Notes under the pieces: model-generated | Database searches by the model: none | What the model was told of the DNA's origin: nothing | Seen by the model: the letters and a program-made list of their open reading frames with translations, nothing else | Program-made: the position numbers and the translations under genes | Assembly: GCA_020284085.1 (NCBI GenBank) | Contig: JACEVL010006403.1 | Location: forward strand, 2,331,001 to 2,395,000 | Direction: 5' to 3' | DNA length: 64,000 nt | Source of the DNA: Aporrectodea caliginosa | Taxonomy: Eukaryota > Annelida > Clitellata > Crassiclitellata > Lumbricidae | Part shown: positions 33,165 through 44,891 of the stretch, piece by piece | Layout of the letters: each line of letters starts with the position of its first letter | How positions within the stretch are numbered: position 1 is the stretch's first letter

Positions 33165-36101
33165 TAAGTTGAGATTTCATATTAACTATTATTGATTAAT
33201 TATAAGTGTTTCTTTTCAACAGGCGCTTTATGAATTAACGGCTAGAATTACAGCCATCCCCGAAGCGTTTGCAAGTATGTAGGCCTATCGCACACAGCGA
33301 CAAGGCTCTGACAGTAGCAAAAGGGAGGTTCAAGAATTTGTCACAGTTAGTCTGTTATCTTAGATTTCATTAAAACTGTAACAGTCTGACGGTGCATAGA
33401 AAACTTGCTACTATATGTACATTTTACAAAGTAAACAAAATTATGTACTTTCCAGCTGAGCCAATTTTAAAAACCAAATTATGATATTGTAATTATCAAA
33501 GAACAGTTGTAAAATGTTATTATTTTTAGACAAAAGATGATCCCCCAAATGGACAAACCCCTAAAAAAATTTCTTACCCTGGGGAGGGTTACAGCTCATC
33601 CCCTGACCCCTCCAGTCAGAGGTCTTCGAAACTGCGTCATTTTTGGGAACCTGGTAACGCCACTGCATACACACCTACATGTATGCACGCATACATACAT
33701 GCATACATAAATACAACACATACATACATACATACATGCATACATAATTATATACATAGGCTTCATACATACATACATACATACATAAACACAAAATGAC
33801 ACACAATACATACATACTCTGTACTCACATACGCACATACATACACATATAATGCAGGTACGAGAAAAATACCAAGTGGAATATTATCATGAGTCTATAT
33901 TATATTACATTTGAGCATTCTAAGACCTGAGTCATTTTCTGCTTGTCCGCTCATTGATACGGAACAAAAACGAAAAGCGCCGGACATTTAACAATCACAG
34001 TGATTTATCTGTTCACTGACAAGCGATTTAACACAGCGCCCTATCCTGTATACATATAGTATTGTGCACCATGACCAACACCATGGGATTAACTGAAAAC
34101 CTCTTGGCCGTTTACAAAACCAATGCTTATCAGATGGATTCAGCGAACTCATGGGCAATGCATTTGTGCGTGAGAAGCACTGGGCTACATCGATTAGAGG
34201 AACAGTCATGCAATCAAATGATTGCGTGAGGTATTTCCTGGAATAAAGAATCTGTGCACTTCAGGAGACTTTGGTCATGCATTTCACTCATTCAACAAAC
34301 GATGAAGAATCTGACTGACCAACTGAATGAGTGAATGAACGAACGAATTCATGAAGTAAGAAAGTATACTATGGGAGGACAGAAGAAATGATTGCATTGT
34401 AGTAGGCCTATAGTTCGCACAAAGATTGCACTACCCGGTACATTACCCATACAATGCTCATAGCTTATTCACGTGCGCTGCGCCTTGTCAGAGGGGTTGT
34501 TCAGAGATACCAAGTGAAAATTCGAGTATGGTTGCCAGAGAGAGATCAGAGAGTGGGGCAGAGGAGCTGCCTAGGAGGATTTCGTTGAGGACAAGATACA
34601 TGTAGCTTGGAAGGCGGAGGATTGGATGGACTATAGAGAAGGAATTTTGCAATGGCGGGACTTTAATTTGGATGGAAAGCCTGTGTGTGCATCCATGGGT
34701 TATAAGTAGTGGAACCCGAGACAGAAAATAGAGGGTGAGTGGTGGTATTGGTGAGAGAACTGAGACTATGCAGAATTCAGAGGGAAGATCCTTCCAGAGT
34801 CGAAGTGTTGTGTCCAGTGTTGGAGAATTTGAGGCCAGTATTCAGGGCCTACTGACTAGGAGACGGGAGGCAGAGAAATAGGAAGTACATGTATGCGTCG
34901 GGTATATTGACTTATGAAAATATGGCATGCCCAGCGCCTCTGGACCCCGGTATGGCTTTGCATGTAACCGGAATTTCTTATGACCTTTTAGCATGTCCCG
35001 GATGTCGTTATTGATCAACCTTCCAACATCCTTTCCTCTTTCCATTCCCAGAACAGACTTTAGTCAACGACCAGGCTTTAGCCCATCTGTACATGAAACC
35101 TTCTGCCCGTTCTCTTATGACCTCGCGCCGTTAGCGAAGGCAGATAAAATATCATCACAAAATTTTGAGCCTGTATCTAAGTGCATATAATAAGGACTGA
35201 GAAATTGGAATTGGCAGGAAGGAAACCTTCTAAGTTGCTTTCTTACTACTTGCTATACTGCTAAGATGTGGATTTTATGATTTGTCCGTCATTTCTTCCG
35301 TTCATCCGTTCATCCATCCATCCGTGACCAATATCAGCTTTTGAAGACATAACCCTACGTTCGATGAATGAATCAGGCGATGGCCGCAGCTGAAGCAGAG
35401 GCAGCGTGTTCTATCTTCCATTAGTCTTGATCCTGTCCATGGCGCTAAACTCATTCCATCCTTCCATCTCCATGCCGCCTCCTCCTCCGCCTCCTCATTC
35501 TCCTCCCCACTGACACTGTCCATCCTTTCATCCGTCCCTTTTCATGTCCTTTCTCCCGACATCCCTCATCCGACGCAATCCCTCCCAGCCTCCCATCCCT
35601 CTTTCCCTCTCGTCTATGCATCAGCGCATAACCCTACGGCTACAGACCAACTTCCTCTCTCCCGAACACAATTTCTATTTTAGGACCTGTACATGGAACC
35701 AGTCGATAAAGCCTTCAAATGAAACCAATCGCCTCATCCATCCATCTAATTTTTCATCCGTCCATCCCTCCTTCTTTCCATCCCTCCTTCTTTCCATTCG
35801 ATATAAGTTTCACCGCGCAATAATGACGTATTTTCCTATTTTAGCATAGATGATGGATCTCTTCATAAGCCTCCAGCAATAGACGCTATATATATTGATG
35901 GCCTTCAATATAACGATCGTCGGCTTTTGTATATTTAGTAATTAAGGCTCTGATATATAGAGAAACCGTGCTAAATACTAAAAATGTACGCTGTTGTGTA
36001 GTCCTAGCTGAAGGCAGACTCTAGCTAGATGTTTTATTCGTATAGATAAGTTGCCTGAAATTTATAGTATACGCATACTGATAGCCATTTTGATATTACC
36101 T

Positions 36102-36140
<39 letters not shown>

Positions 36141-36266
36141 GACAGATAGATAGATATATTATTGCCCATCATAAAATTATAAAGATCTTTTAAACCTGTT
36201 GAAATATCTCTAATTGCATCCATGTATAGCGCTGTAATAATGACCACGTAATAATTATGTTAAAAT
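33165..36266. repeat. Array flank, copy 2 (clean version)
   Basis: Same 3.1 kb segment as 28937-32093 without the motif fragments. It ends at ataattatgttaaaa, beyond which the sequence becomes unique. It contains acat (33662-33850) and ta (36105-36136) microsatellites. No recognised gene. Confidence 0.9.
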
Positions 36267-36345
36267 TATTCTTGTAGGTCCTGTAGTCTGCAGAGGGCAC
36301 CACCATCGCAAGCTGTGCAGCAACTTATACAATTTGTCCTTGCGC

Positions 36346-36431
36346 CGAATTGTCTTGCAACGAATTGTCTTGCAACGAATTGTCTTGCAACGAATTGTCT
36401 TGCAACGAATTGTCGCAGCGTCGAATTGTCA
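36346..36431. repeat. 15-bp tandem repeat, 4-5 copies
   Basis: Unit cgaattgtcttgcaa, four perfect copies and then degenerate ones. It encodes LSCNE on + and LQDNS on - by repetition only. Confidence 0.9.
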
Positions 36432-36449
36432 TCATGTCATGGAACGATG

Positions 36450-36724
36450 CATCACGCATCCATGAATGTATATGTTCGTATGCATGTATGTATGAGTGCA
36501 TATGTATATATGTACGTACGTATGTACTGTATGTATATGTGCAATTGTGCATACATATAGGTATGCATCATGTATGTATGTATGACTTTGTATGTAGGCC
36601 TACGTATGTATGCATGTAAGATCTTTTCGTTTATTATTATTATTGTTATTATTATTATTATTATTTTTTATTAGTATTATTAGTATTATTATTAGTACTA
36701 TTAGTATTATTATTATTAATATTA

Positions 36725-36792
<68 letters not shown>
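36450..36792. repeat. (TATG)n then (ATT)n microsatellites
   Basis: 36450-36620 is imperfect tatg repeat; 36630-36792 is att repeat with agt interruptions, becoming pure from 36735. Confidence 0.9.
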
Positions 36793-36799
36793 GCATTAT

Positions 36800-38080
36800 T
36801 TTGTTAAGCCACAAACTCGACACATTGCACTGACAGCATTGCATTTGCTCAGGTCGACGACTACTCGATTCCATGACACATAATTACAGTCTGGCTTTTG
36901 GAGCTGAGTTGATTGGTTGGGGAAAGACGCTTTGGCCTACATCGAGGCAGAACAAATCCTGTTTCAACTGAACAGACATAGGTTAGCAGGAAACACGCAC
37001 TCACACGCCCAAGCACACAACCCCACAGATCCACTAACACGCACTTATGCAGGCATACACGCTGACATCACATAATACTCGGCGTCACGCCAGTTACGAC
37101 ATGGCGCGCGTGCAGTTAATAACTGAACAGCACGGGGTTTGGTAAGAAGGGTATAATGGGGAATAATAGGACAAATCCGAATAAAAAATGCATATTTGTC
37201 TGGTTTTACGATGAAATCCGGAACCGCAGAGGAATGAGTGCGATTGTCTCCTTAGCGTCTGTTTCGCGCCGATCCATACAGAGACGCGTCCTATGGATGT
37301 GGCTGATGGAGAATGCGATGCTGGCTGCTGCTGCTGCTGCGGATATTTCCTGGCTCAGCAGCTGGGTGGTAGTCGTTCTGGAGCCAGACGCAGAATCCGC
37401 TTCGTCATCGTTGCTTTGGCAGCATCAGAGCTGGTTAGTATAAACGTGGGACTTATGGGGTTATGGAGGGGGGAGGATTGTCATCGTTTTGGTCGCATTT
37501 CAATTCTGTCCTTAAATCTCTATTGCACTCATTTATTTTGCCGCTTCAAACGATTTCTGTAGTTGTCACTGCGTATATATCTTTCTGTCTGTCTTAAACT
37601 GTCTGCCGGTCTGTGTGTCTGTCTGACTACGTATCTGTCAGCGTATCTGTCTGTGTAGCTGTCTCTGTCTCTGTGTCTGTCTGTCTGCTGTTTGTCTGCC
37701 CTCCTTCTTTGCGACTATGCTTTGTTTGCTTGTCTTTCTGTTCTCTTTTCGCGGCGTCAAAGGATCAGCGAATTGGCCGATGTCTAATATTTGACTTACT
37801 GCTTTGTTGGATATTTTTTTCTTCGTTTACTGTTCCCTCCAATGTTTGTTTGATCTCCTTTTCGTTTCTCCCCGTCTCTTAATTAAGTCTCAGACAAATA
37901 GGCCACTCGCCGCACAACTGAGTAGGTAAGCAAGCAGCCGATAGAAGGCAAATAGATTAGCGTCTAAGAAGGGTTAGAAGATAAGAAGCGATGAAGAGCT
38001 GCAGAGCTCGCCATGTCTCTATTTGCCTATACACTTCTAACTCTAAGATGTCGGGTATAGGCCAATGCATGTAGCCTATG
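36800..38080. other. Gene-free interval with (CTGT)n
   Basis: No recognised gene. Frames at 37156-37562 are short and Cys/Ala-rich through a ctg repeat at 37324-37341. 37585-37690 is an imperfect ctgt microsatellite. Confidence 0.5.
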
Positions 38081-38188
38081 TATGCATGTATGTATGTATG
38101 TATGTATGTATGTATGTATGTATGTATGTATGTATGTATGTATGTATGCATGCATGTATGTATGTATGTATGTATGTTTGTATGCATG
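38081..38188. repeat. (TATG)n microsatellite
   Basis: Nearly pure tatg repeat, about 25 copies. Confidence 0.95.
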
Positions 38189-38194
38189 TGGTAT

Positions 38195-38609
38195 TAGGGC
38201 TGCGGATTTAAACGATTAATTAATCAATTAATCGTTAAAAGTTATATTCGATTAATTTCGGCTTGTTCGATTAATTTTTTGACTTATTTCATGATGTCGT
38301 TTGGCCAATTTCTGGAGTAAACAATATGGCGAATAATGTGAAACGTTTGCGTGGAAAATAAAGCGATAATTTTGCAGTTAAGGTACGGGTAATTAGCTGA
38401 TGAAAAATTTGAAGATGGCGACAAAATTAACTGTCTTCATTGCAATAAACAGTTCGCTTACCGTGGTTCAAACACATGCAACGCTACATTTTTAACAGTA
38501 TTTTACGCTTTACGCAACAGATACCAAATTAATCGAATTTAATCGAGTAATCGAAGTTAAATTTAGGAGATTAATCGATTAATCTTTTAAATCAGTACCA
38601 GCTCTAGTA
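38195..38609 (+). mobile_element. Decayed hAT element with BED-finger remnant
   Basis: The left end tagggctgcggattta and the right end (gtaccagctcta) are imperfect inverses, with cgattaat-rich subterminal repeats on both sides. No clean 8-bp duplication is visible because the flanks are microsatellite. It contains the BED zinc-finger remnant annotated at 38405. Confidence 0.6.
38405..38490 (+). pseudogene. hAT transposase BED zinc finger remnant
   Basis: The frame reads KFEDGDKINCLHCNKQFAY, then RGSNTCNATFL. The CxxC pair followed by a Gly/Asn-Thr turn is the start of a BED finger. The His pair and the rest of the transposase are missing. It lies inside hAT-like ends. Confidence 0.6.
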
Positions 38610-38920
38610 TGCATGTATGTTTGTATGTTTGTTTGTATGTATGCAATGCTGAATGTATTTATGCACATACATGCTTGTATGTATGTATGCATGTGTACAC
38701 TTACAAAAGCGATTTTTAAATACCTCACAAAAACGCTGTTAAGTCGAGTGTTAAGTAAGTAAGTACTGATGAGATAGCAAAGATCTGATAAAACCGCTTT
38801 GACCATTTATTTTTCACACACGATGGAGCGAATTCCACTCAGCCGCAAGACTTTCATTTCGGAAAGTCATACATTGGCTTAGCTCGTCTTTATCTACACC
38901 GGGATCGAGTCTGACTTATT

Positions 38921-39180
38921 CATAAAATCGCCGCTCAGCTGTACAATATGGCGTCCAAGATGGCGTCCAAGATGGCGATGAGACGACTTTGTTTCATGGG
39001 CACGCATACGGTGGCCTAGACGCTTGGCATCAGCTCCTGTCTGCTATAATTATTTCAAAATGGCTTCAACAGGTGCAGATATTGATTAACATAAAAAGTC
39101 GCCGCTCAGCTGCAGGATATGGCTTCCAAGATGGCGTCCAAGATGGCGTCCTACATGGCGCAGCAAGATGTGTCGTCTGC
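38921..39180. repeat. Direct repeat with clustered aagatggcg motifs
   Basis: The sequence tcgccgctcagctg followed by copies of atggcgtccaag occurs at 38930-38978 and again at 39098-39155. The core caagatggcgtc matches the YY1 consensus. At least five such cores occur within 220 bp. Whether they are regulatory is unknown. Confidence 0.5.
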
Positions 39181-39539
39181 AGTTGGTGACCTACATATGA
39201 CCTACAGCTGACTGTCGACTTCTGATCGTGTCATTGCATATTCTATGTATCCCTGAGGCGCATTATCTTCTGTCAGTTAATGCATCTGCTTTTTGAGTCG
39301 GCGTCGGCCGCGGGGCTCCAGTGATGTGGGTTTTATGACCAGACTGTAGCAGTTGATTCTATTATGTCCGTCTGCTCGCCTCTGATCGGCTCTTTCGCCT
39401 TTTAGCTATTTTATCATTTATGCGTAATGTGTCATCTACGAAATCTACTGTCACTTCTTCTGCAGTTTTTCTTGTAGAATTTTCTCATCTGATTATTATT
39501 CTATCGGATGGCTTTTCTTAATGCCCATTTTAAAACCCA

Positions 39540-39722
39540 CATTACCAGAACCAATCCGAAGATCATCCTCAATTAATATTTTAAAATCTAAACTTAAAAC
39601 TTATCTCTTCTCTAAGTACTATGATTAGTAACTACATTGTAACGCGTCCTTTGAGTAAGACTCTGTTTTATTAAGGCGCGTTATAAATACAAGTTGTAGA
39701 CTCCTATTGTATTGTATTGTAA
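39540..39722 (+). repeat. LINE 3' end (CR1/L2-like)
   Basis: Second copy of the 20412-20612 tail: accagaaccaatccgaagat, aaacttaaaacttatctc, gtaacgcgtcctttgagtaa, ggcgcgttataaatacaagt, then a ttgtattgtattgta tail. Confidence 0.8.
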
Positions 39723-39899
39723 TGCCAACCGTTTGTATCTGACGGTTTGAATATCCACTGATGATCTTTGGACTGTTGCTCTGTTTACACGAGAGTTCTT
39801 ACTCTTTGTCTTCCTTTGACTAATAAAGGCTTTGCACGATCGTCGCAATTCGTAGCATCAGGAGACTCCGGACTAATCTTATTAGCTCTGTGTGTCAGC

Positions 39900-40400
39900 A
39901 ATGTATGGTCTGTGGATGGATGATGCCTGGATGGATGGAGTGGTTGATGAGTAGATCGATGGATGCAGGGATGCGTGGACTGATGCTTGAAGAGATGGAC
40001 TGATAAAATGGTGGACGGATGGATGGATTGATATATTGGTAGACTGATTGGTGGATGGATGGGTGGATAAATGGATGAATGGATGGATGGATGGATGGAT
40101 GGCTGTATGGATGGATGGATGGATGGATGGATGGATGGATGGATTGATTGATGGATGGATGGATGGATGGATGGATGGATGGATAGATGGATGGATGGAT
40201 GGATGGATGGATGGATGGAAGGATGGATGGATGGATGGAAGGATGGATGGATGGATGGATGGATGGATGGATGCAATGATGCAAGGATGCATGGACAGAT
40301 CCTTGAAAATATGGATTGATAGAATGGTGGATGGATGAATGAATAGATTGATGGGTTGATGGATGGATGGAAAATGAATGAATGAATAGATTGATGAGTG
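39900..40400. repeat. (GGAT)n tract 1
   Basis: Imperfect atgg/ggat repeat, nearly pure from 40075 to 40275. Long HPSI-rich frames on - are repeat translations. Confidence 0.95.
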
Positions 40401-40725
40401 GGCGGGTGGTGAGATCCATCCCAGCTGTGCTCTGTACAATGTCCCATATGAAGCTCAGTCGAAAAACAGCGTATATATCCTGTGCCTTGTTCCCAATGAA
40501 GCGCTCAACAGCCGACCAATCACCAATCCATCTCACTCCAGCTAAGCCCTTCGCTGCGTTACCCGCTTGGAGCAGAATCCTGGTTTTTCCATGCAAACGG
40601 CGTCCACTGAGTCGATGGAAGAGACGACCATGTGGAGGAGATTCCATTGCCAAAGAGTCGACGACTTTTAGAGTCTTAGCTGGCGGCTGACAGCTGTGGC
40701 TGAACAATTGGAGGCGCATTCCATC
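40400..40725 (-). CDS. Non-repetitive island with open frame, unrecognised
   Basis: Between two ggat tracts lies about 330 bp of unique DNA that stays open on the - strand from 40719 into the repeat ([20 protein letters not shown]..., [20 protein letters not shown]..., [20 protein letters not shown]). A plausible acceptor (caattgttcag) and donor (gcgg|gtaacg) lie on the same strand. No family recognised. It could be an isolated exon or a conserved repeat body. Confidence 0.25.
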
Positions 40726-40744
40726 TTACGCAACCAACACAATA

Positions 40745-41430
40745 CCACGATGGATGGATGGATAAATGGAATGATGGATAGGATGGATGGATGGAAGGAA
40801 GGAGATGGAATTAATGGATGATGGATGGATGGATGATGGATGTGGATTTGTGGGTCGATGGGATGGATGGATAATAGATGGACGAATGGGTGGATGGATA
40901 GATAAATGGATGATTGAAGAATGGATGGATGGGTGGATAAATGGATGGATGGATGGATGGATGGGTGGATAAATGGATGGATGGAAGGAAAGATGGATGG
41001 ATGGGTGGATAAATGGATGGATGGAAGGAAAGATGGATGGATGGCTGGATAAATGGATGGATGGAAGGAAAGATGGATGGATGGGGGGATAGATGGAGGA
41101 AAGATGGATGGATGGGTGGATAAATGGATGGATGGAAGGAAAGATGGATGAAAAGGTGGATAAATGGATGGATGGAAGGAAAGATGGATGGATGAATGGA
41201 TAAATGGATGGATGGATAAATGAATGGATAGATGGATAAATGGATGGATGGATGGATGAATAAATGGATGGATGGGTGGATAAATGGATGGATGGAGGTT
41301 GGTGGGTGGAGATGGATGGATGGATGGATGGATGGATGGATAAATGGAGGGTCGAATAGATGGATGGGTTGATGGGTGGGTGGTTGCTGTGTAGATGGAT
41401 AGATGGAAAGATGGGTTGGTTGTTGGGTGG
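40745..41430. repeat. (GGAT)n tract 2 with longer periodicity
   Basis: atgg repeats organised in blocks such as ggatggaaggaaagatggat and gggtggataaatggatgg that recur at roughly 56-60 bp between 40960 and 41200. Confidence 0.9.
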
Positions 41431-42030
41431 ATGCCTGGCTGAAGTTTCTTTCAATAGCACGAGAGGACGCCATGTCATCTCAAGCAGAGCAACCTCGACT
41501 GTTAGGTTACATTTTGCAGGACAAAAGAAATCAACGCATTCGATTGCCTAACGCCTAACCATTGACTGTGTTACAAGGGAGTGAGTTTGAAGCTTAGCAT
41601 AAGAAACGAGTGAAGAGAGATACTATGTAAAGGGAAGTGGTAACTGCCACAGTAAGAAAACGTGAGAAATCCGCGATCAAACAAGCTTAGATCTACAGCA
41701 TTACTTAGTCCAGATCTGTTGATTAAAACGTGGAACATGTCCTCCGGTCTCTGCGCCAATGCCTCGGCCGTGCTCGCCCGAATCCCGCTCGAGCTGGATT
41801 TACGGCTTGTAACCATAGTAACGCTGAATAATGGATGATAGCTGTTGCGGCGCGTCGTCATAGCAACCGACCGACAGGTGCGATACGTCGTATAATAGAT
41901 ATTGATGTGGCCAGAGGAGAATGGATGGGTGAGTGTGCGCCTGGCATTGATCCGCCGCTGCATAGCCACCCACATAGGCAGCTGAAACGGTCGACAAGAG
42001 GCATATTATGGGTCGTCGTATAGAAGGACG
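41430..42030. other. Gene-free interval
   Basis: Mixed composition. No motif-bearing frame recognised. Confidence 0.4.
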
Positions 42031-42335
42031 TGGAAGAGGGGAGGAGACTATTGGGAAGGCAAAAAAAGGGAAGAGAGGAGGTTAGGAGAGAAGGCAAAGG
42101 AAGGGGAAGAGTAGGCTATACGGAAGGCGAAGGAAGGGGAAGAGGAGAGGAGACTACAGGGAAATCAAAGGAAGAGGATGAGGAGTGGAGAATAGAGATT
42201 GCGAATGTAGGGGAGAGAAGAGATGAGGAAAGAGGAAGGACAAAGGAAGAAGAGGAAGAGAATAGGAGAGAAGGCAAAGGAAGAGGAAGAGAATAGGAGA
42301 GAAGGCAAAGGAAGGGGAAGAGAAGAGGAGACTTC
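42030..42335. repeat. Purine-rich imperfect repeat
   Basis: gaaggcaaaggaaggggaag and variants recur about every 30-35 bp, giving Glu/Arg/Gly frames without meaning. Confidence 0.7.
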
Positions 42336-42364
42336 CCTCTACGATTCGATCTGTGATCCGAACT

Positions 42365-42515
42365 GGGGGTATTTCGGCCTCTTCTCGTTGTCTTAAGACG
42401 TTTCTTTTTCGCAGAGTTCTTCGCACTGGGAGCGCTTCTGATTGGGTATTACTGTGAGAAGCGCTTTATAAATTTCTAAATACAATACAATACAATACAC
42501 TACAATAGAGAATGC
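42365..42515 (+). repeat. LINE 3' end with aatac tail
   Basis: Contains cttaagacgtttctttttcg (the LKTFLF block in related copies), the hairpin gagcgcttctgat ... gagaagcgctttataa and a tail of aatac repeats, the same tail as SINE families A and B. Confidence 0.7.
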
Positions 42516-42519
42516 AAAA

Positions 42520-43091
42520 GGAAGGAAAAGAAAAGAGGCGTCTACGGAAAGCAAAGGAAGAGGAATAGTACATGGGTGTTCCGGAGGGGGAAGGGGTATT
42601 TGCCCCCTGGATTTTGCGCATTATTTAAAAAATTTACTTATCATCTTAGTTTTTAACAATGAATGGCTATGATTTTTCCATAGTTTTATTTTTTTTATTA
42701 AACCCGTCAAGATAACCTGAAAAATTTAAAATATGTAAAAACATTGAAACTTTTAACAGTTTAGTGTTTGAAATAAACGTTCAGATATGGCCTAGCTGAA
42801 AAGTCAGATGAAGTGAATGTGAACTCTGATGTGACATACTACATGAGCTTTTACCTGTATTCCATGAGGTCGAATCCTAATAATTATGTCATGCTAATTG
42901 TTGACACATGGATGGTCCAAAAAGTGTGTTTTCGGAAACAAAGTGTCCAAATGTGCAGCTGACAATATCAATTGTGTGCAGTTGACTCGTCTAGAGTGTT
43001 TAGTATGAATTTTTGAGAGATGACCTCATGTTGACAACATAATTACATTCTGAAACCTGAAATTTTACTTAACAGTCCAAGTAATATACAG
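42520..43091. other. Gene-free interval
   Basis: AT-rich. A remnant of a G/C-ended TIR element (ggagggggaaggggtatttg) lies near 42585. Confidence 0.4.
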
Positions 43092-43472
43092 CAGTGCTTC
43101 CCAAAGTGGTGGTCAGCGGACCGGTGCTGGTCCGCGAGTCCTCAGTTGCCGGTCCTCAAAGTGAGTTAAGAACTGGTCAAATTGTCTCGGAATCAAGAAA
43201 TTAATGGCTATTATATTTTTAGAAATCATAGCAAAAACACATAATTATTAGGCTAGCATTTAAAGGGCAGTAGAGTCATAGAATTCGCTAAACATGCATT
43301 TAATAAATCAATTCTAATGCATATTTGAGGAATTTATTTTAGGTTATCGAAAAAGAGAAATTATTAGTTAATTGGGCACCGGTCCTCCAGCAGTGGAAAA
43401 ATTCCTGCCGGTCCGTGACTCTGAAAGTTAATTCCTACCGGTCTGTGACACTGAAAAGTTTGGGAAGCACTG
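43092..43472. mobile_element. Non-autonomous hAT element (Charlie-like), 381 bp
   Basis: Ends cagtgcttcccaaa / tttgggaagcactg are perfect inverses. The flanking 8 bp, ATATACAG and ATCTACAG, differ at one base. Subterminal text (gcggaccggtgctggtccgc) resembles MER5/Charlie-type elements of vertebrates. No transposase frame. Confidence 0.85.
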
Positions 43473-43573
43473 ATCTACAGCTTGAGGAAGAGCGTGCAGG
43501 TGACATTTTCTGAGTATACCTTAGGCATTGTGTTAACAGTGTGGAAAGCCGTCCATTGGCTAGATTGATGGGT

Positions 43574-43587
43574 TGCTTAGCAACGAC
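43574..43587. promoter_or_regulatory. RFX X-box-like palindrome
   Basis: ggttgcttagcaacg matches the palindromic X-box bound by RFX factors. It lies 2.5 kb upstream of the putative signal-peptide exon. Function is unproven. Confidence 0.3.
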
Positions 43588-44071
43588 CGGCGACTGACTG
43601 TCGCCTTCAGCATTATTCCAGTGGTCTTCCTAAAACAACAATGATCCATAATCTCTGATTATGGATTATTGGTGTAGCTTCAGCTGACGTATCCTTTAAC
43701 CCAGAGCATAACAACGCTGAGGATGATGTTGACAGAGGAGCATGATAAATGACTACCTCAGCTTACGTTGTCTGTAGCTGGACTATGTGTAAATTCGTGT
43801 ATTTAGCTGAACATTTCTGTAGCGATTTTTAAAATAACCCCTCGATAGCCTAAAATGATTCATATCAGAGTTCGTTAATGATAATAAATGTACTCATCAT
43901 GCAGACGATGTTCGAATTGCTGGAAAAATCACCACGAGTGGTCTTTCTCATATGTAAGTCAAACAATACAATCTTATCAAGGGTTGGCAGTTGAATAATG
44001 AATGAGAAAAATACATCCATTATAATTACGAATTTTGAATGAATAGTTCAGTTCATCGTTTTATTCAGTTC

Positions 44072-44348
44072 GCTTCTTGGTCTTGTGCTACTTGTCCTTC
44101 GCTTCCTGGCCGTGTACTTCTTGTTCTTTGCTTCTTGTCCTTGTGCTCCTCGTCCTTTGCTTCTTGGCCTTGTGCTTCTTGTCCTCCGCTTCTTGTCTTT
44201 GTGCTTCTTGTCCTTTGCTTTTTGTCATTGTATTTTTTCCTTTGCTTCTTAGTCCTTGAACTTCTTGTCCTTCGCTTTTTGCCTTCACTTGTCCTTTGCT
44301 TCTTGTCATTGTACTTTTGTCCTTTGCTTCTTGTCCTTGTGCTTGTCA
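44072..44348. repeat. About 29-bp minisatellite, roughly 10 degenerate units
   Basis: Each unit begins gcttcttgtccttgtg and ends cttcttgtccttt, with 24-30 bp lengths. The Ser/Leu/Cys frames on + and Lys/Arg/Glu frames on - result from the repeat. Confidence 0.8.
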
Positions 44349-44560
44349 GTCGGATGAGTAGAGTTAATAGGCAACCGAAGCAGACATTTTGTATGCCACG
44401 AAATCCATCAACTGTCCAACCAACATTCACTGTCTCTCACGCAAACAAATTCGACAGTTGTATTTTACTGTTAGCAAACAGGACATTTATGTAATTATTG
44501 TACAGTACAACTGTATTTGATATTGCGCTCACTGCATCGTTCAGATGTACTCACGACCAT

Positions 44561-44733
44561 GGGCGTATTTAGGGGTTGTTTTACGGGTTCAAACCCCCCA
44601 AATAAATTTCCTAAAAAAATTATATGCTTTTACATGCAAAATACAAAAAACCCTGGACTTTTGCAACGATTTTCAATGGAAAACCCCCGAAATCTTAAAA
44701 CCCACTCCGAAACTTTTTCTGGCTACGCTTATG
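44561..44733. mobile_element. Small inserted element, 11-bp target duplication
   Basis: Flanked by the exact direct repeat ctcacgaccat (44550-44560 and 44734-44744). The insert starts gggcgtatttaggggttg and ends tggctacgcttat. The ends resemble common ggcgtagcc-type elements. Class uncertain. Confidence 0.5.
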
Positions 44734-44770
44734 CTCACGACCATACGACAAAACAGCCATGGCCTTGAGA

Positions 44771-44891
44771 AATTGTGCGTGAAGGACTTGCTCAAGGTCC
44801 CTACACAGTGACCGCCTGAGCGAAGGATCGAACCCATACTCTCCGCGTTACAGGAGAAGCGCCCTAACCAATCGGCCACCAATCGTGCCGT
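44771..44891 (-). repeat. tRNA-derived SINE (family C), reverse orientation
   Basis: On - the head reads tggccgattggttagggcgc, box B gggttcgatcc, then the body gggaccttgagcaagtcctt. The best preserved family C copy in the window. Confidence 0.8.

Noticed and set aside
38195..38609. Exact 8-bp target duplication around the BED-containing element
   Set aside because: The flanks are tatg microsatellite; the 8 bases next to the two ends do not match, so I do not claim one.
39785..41478. Long His/Pro/Ser/Ile-rich ORFs
   Set aside because: Translations of (GGAT)n repeats; only the non-repetitive island at 40400-40725 is kept as a weak candidate.
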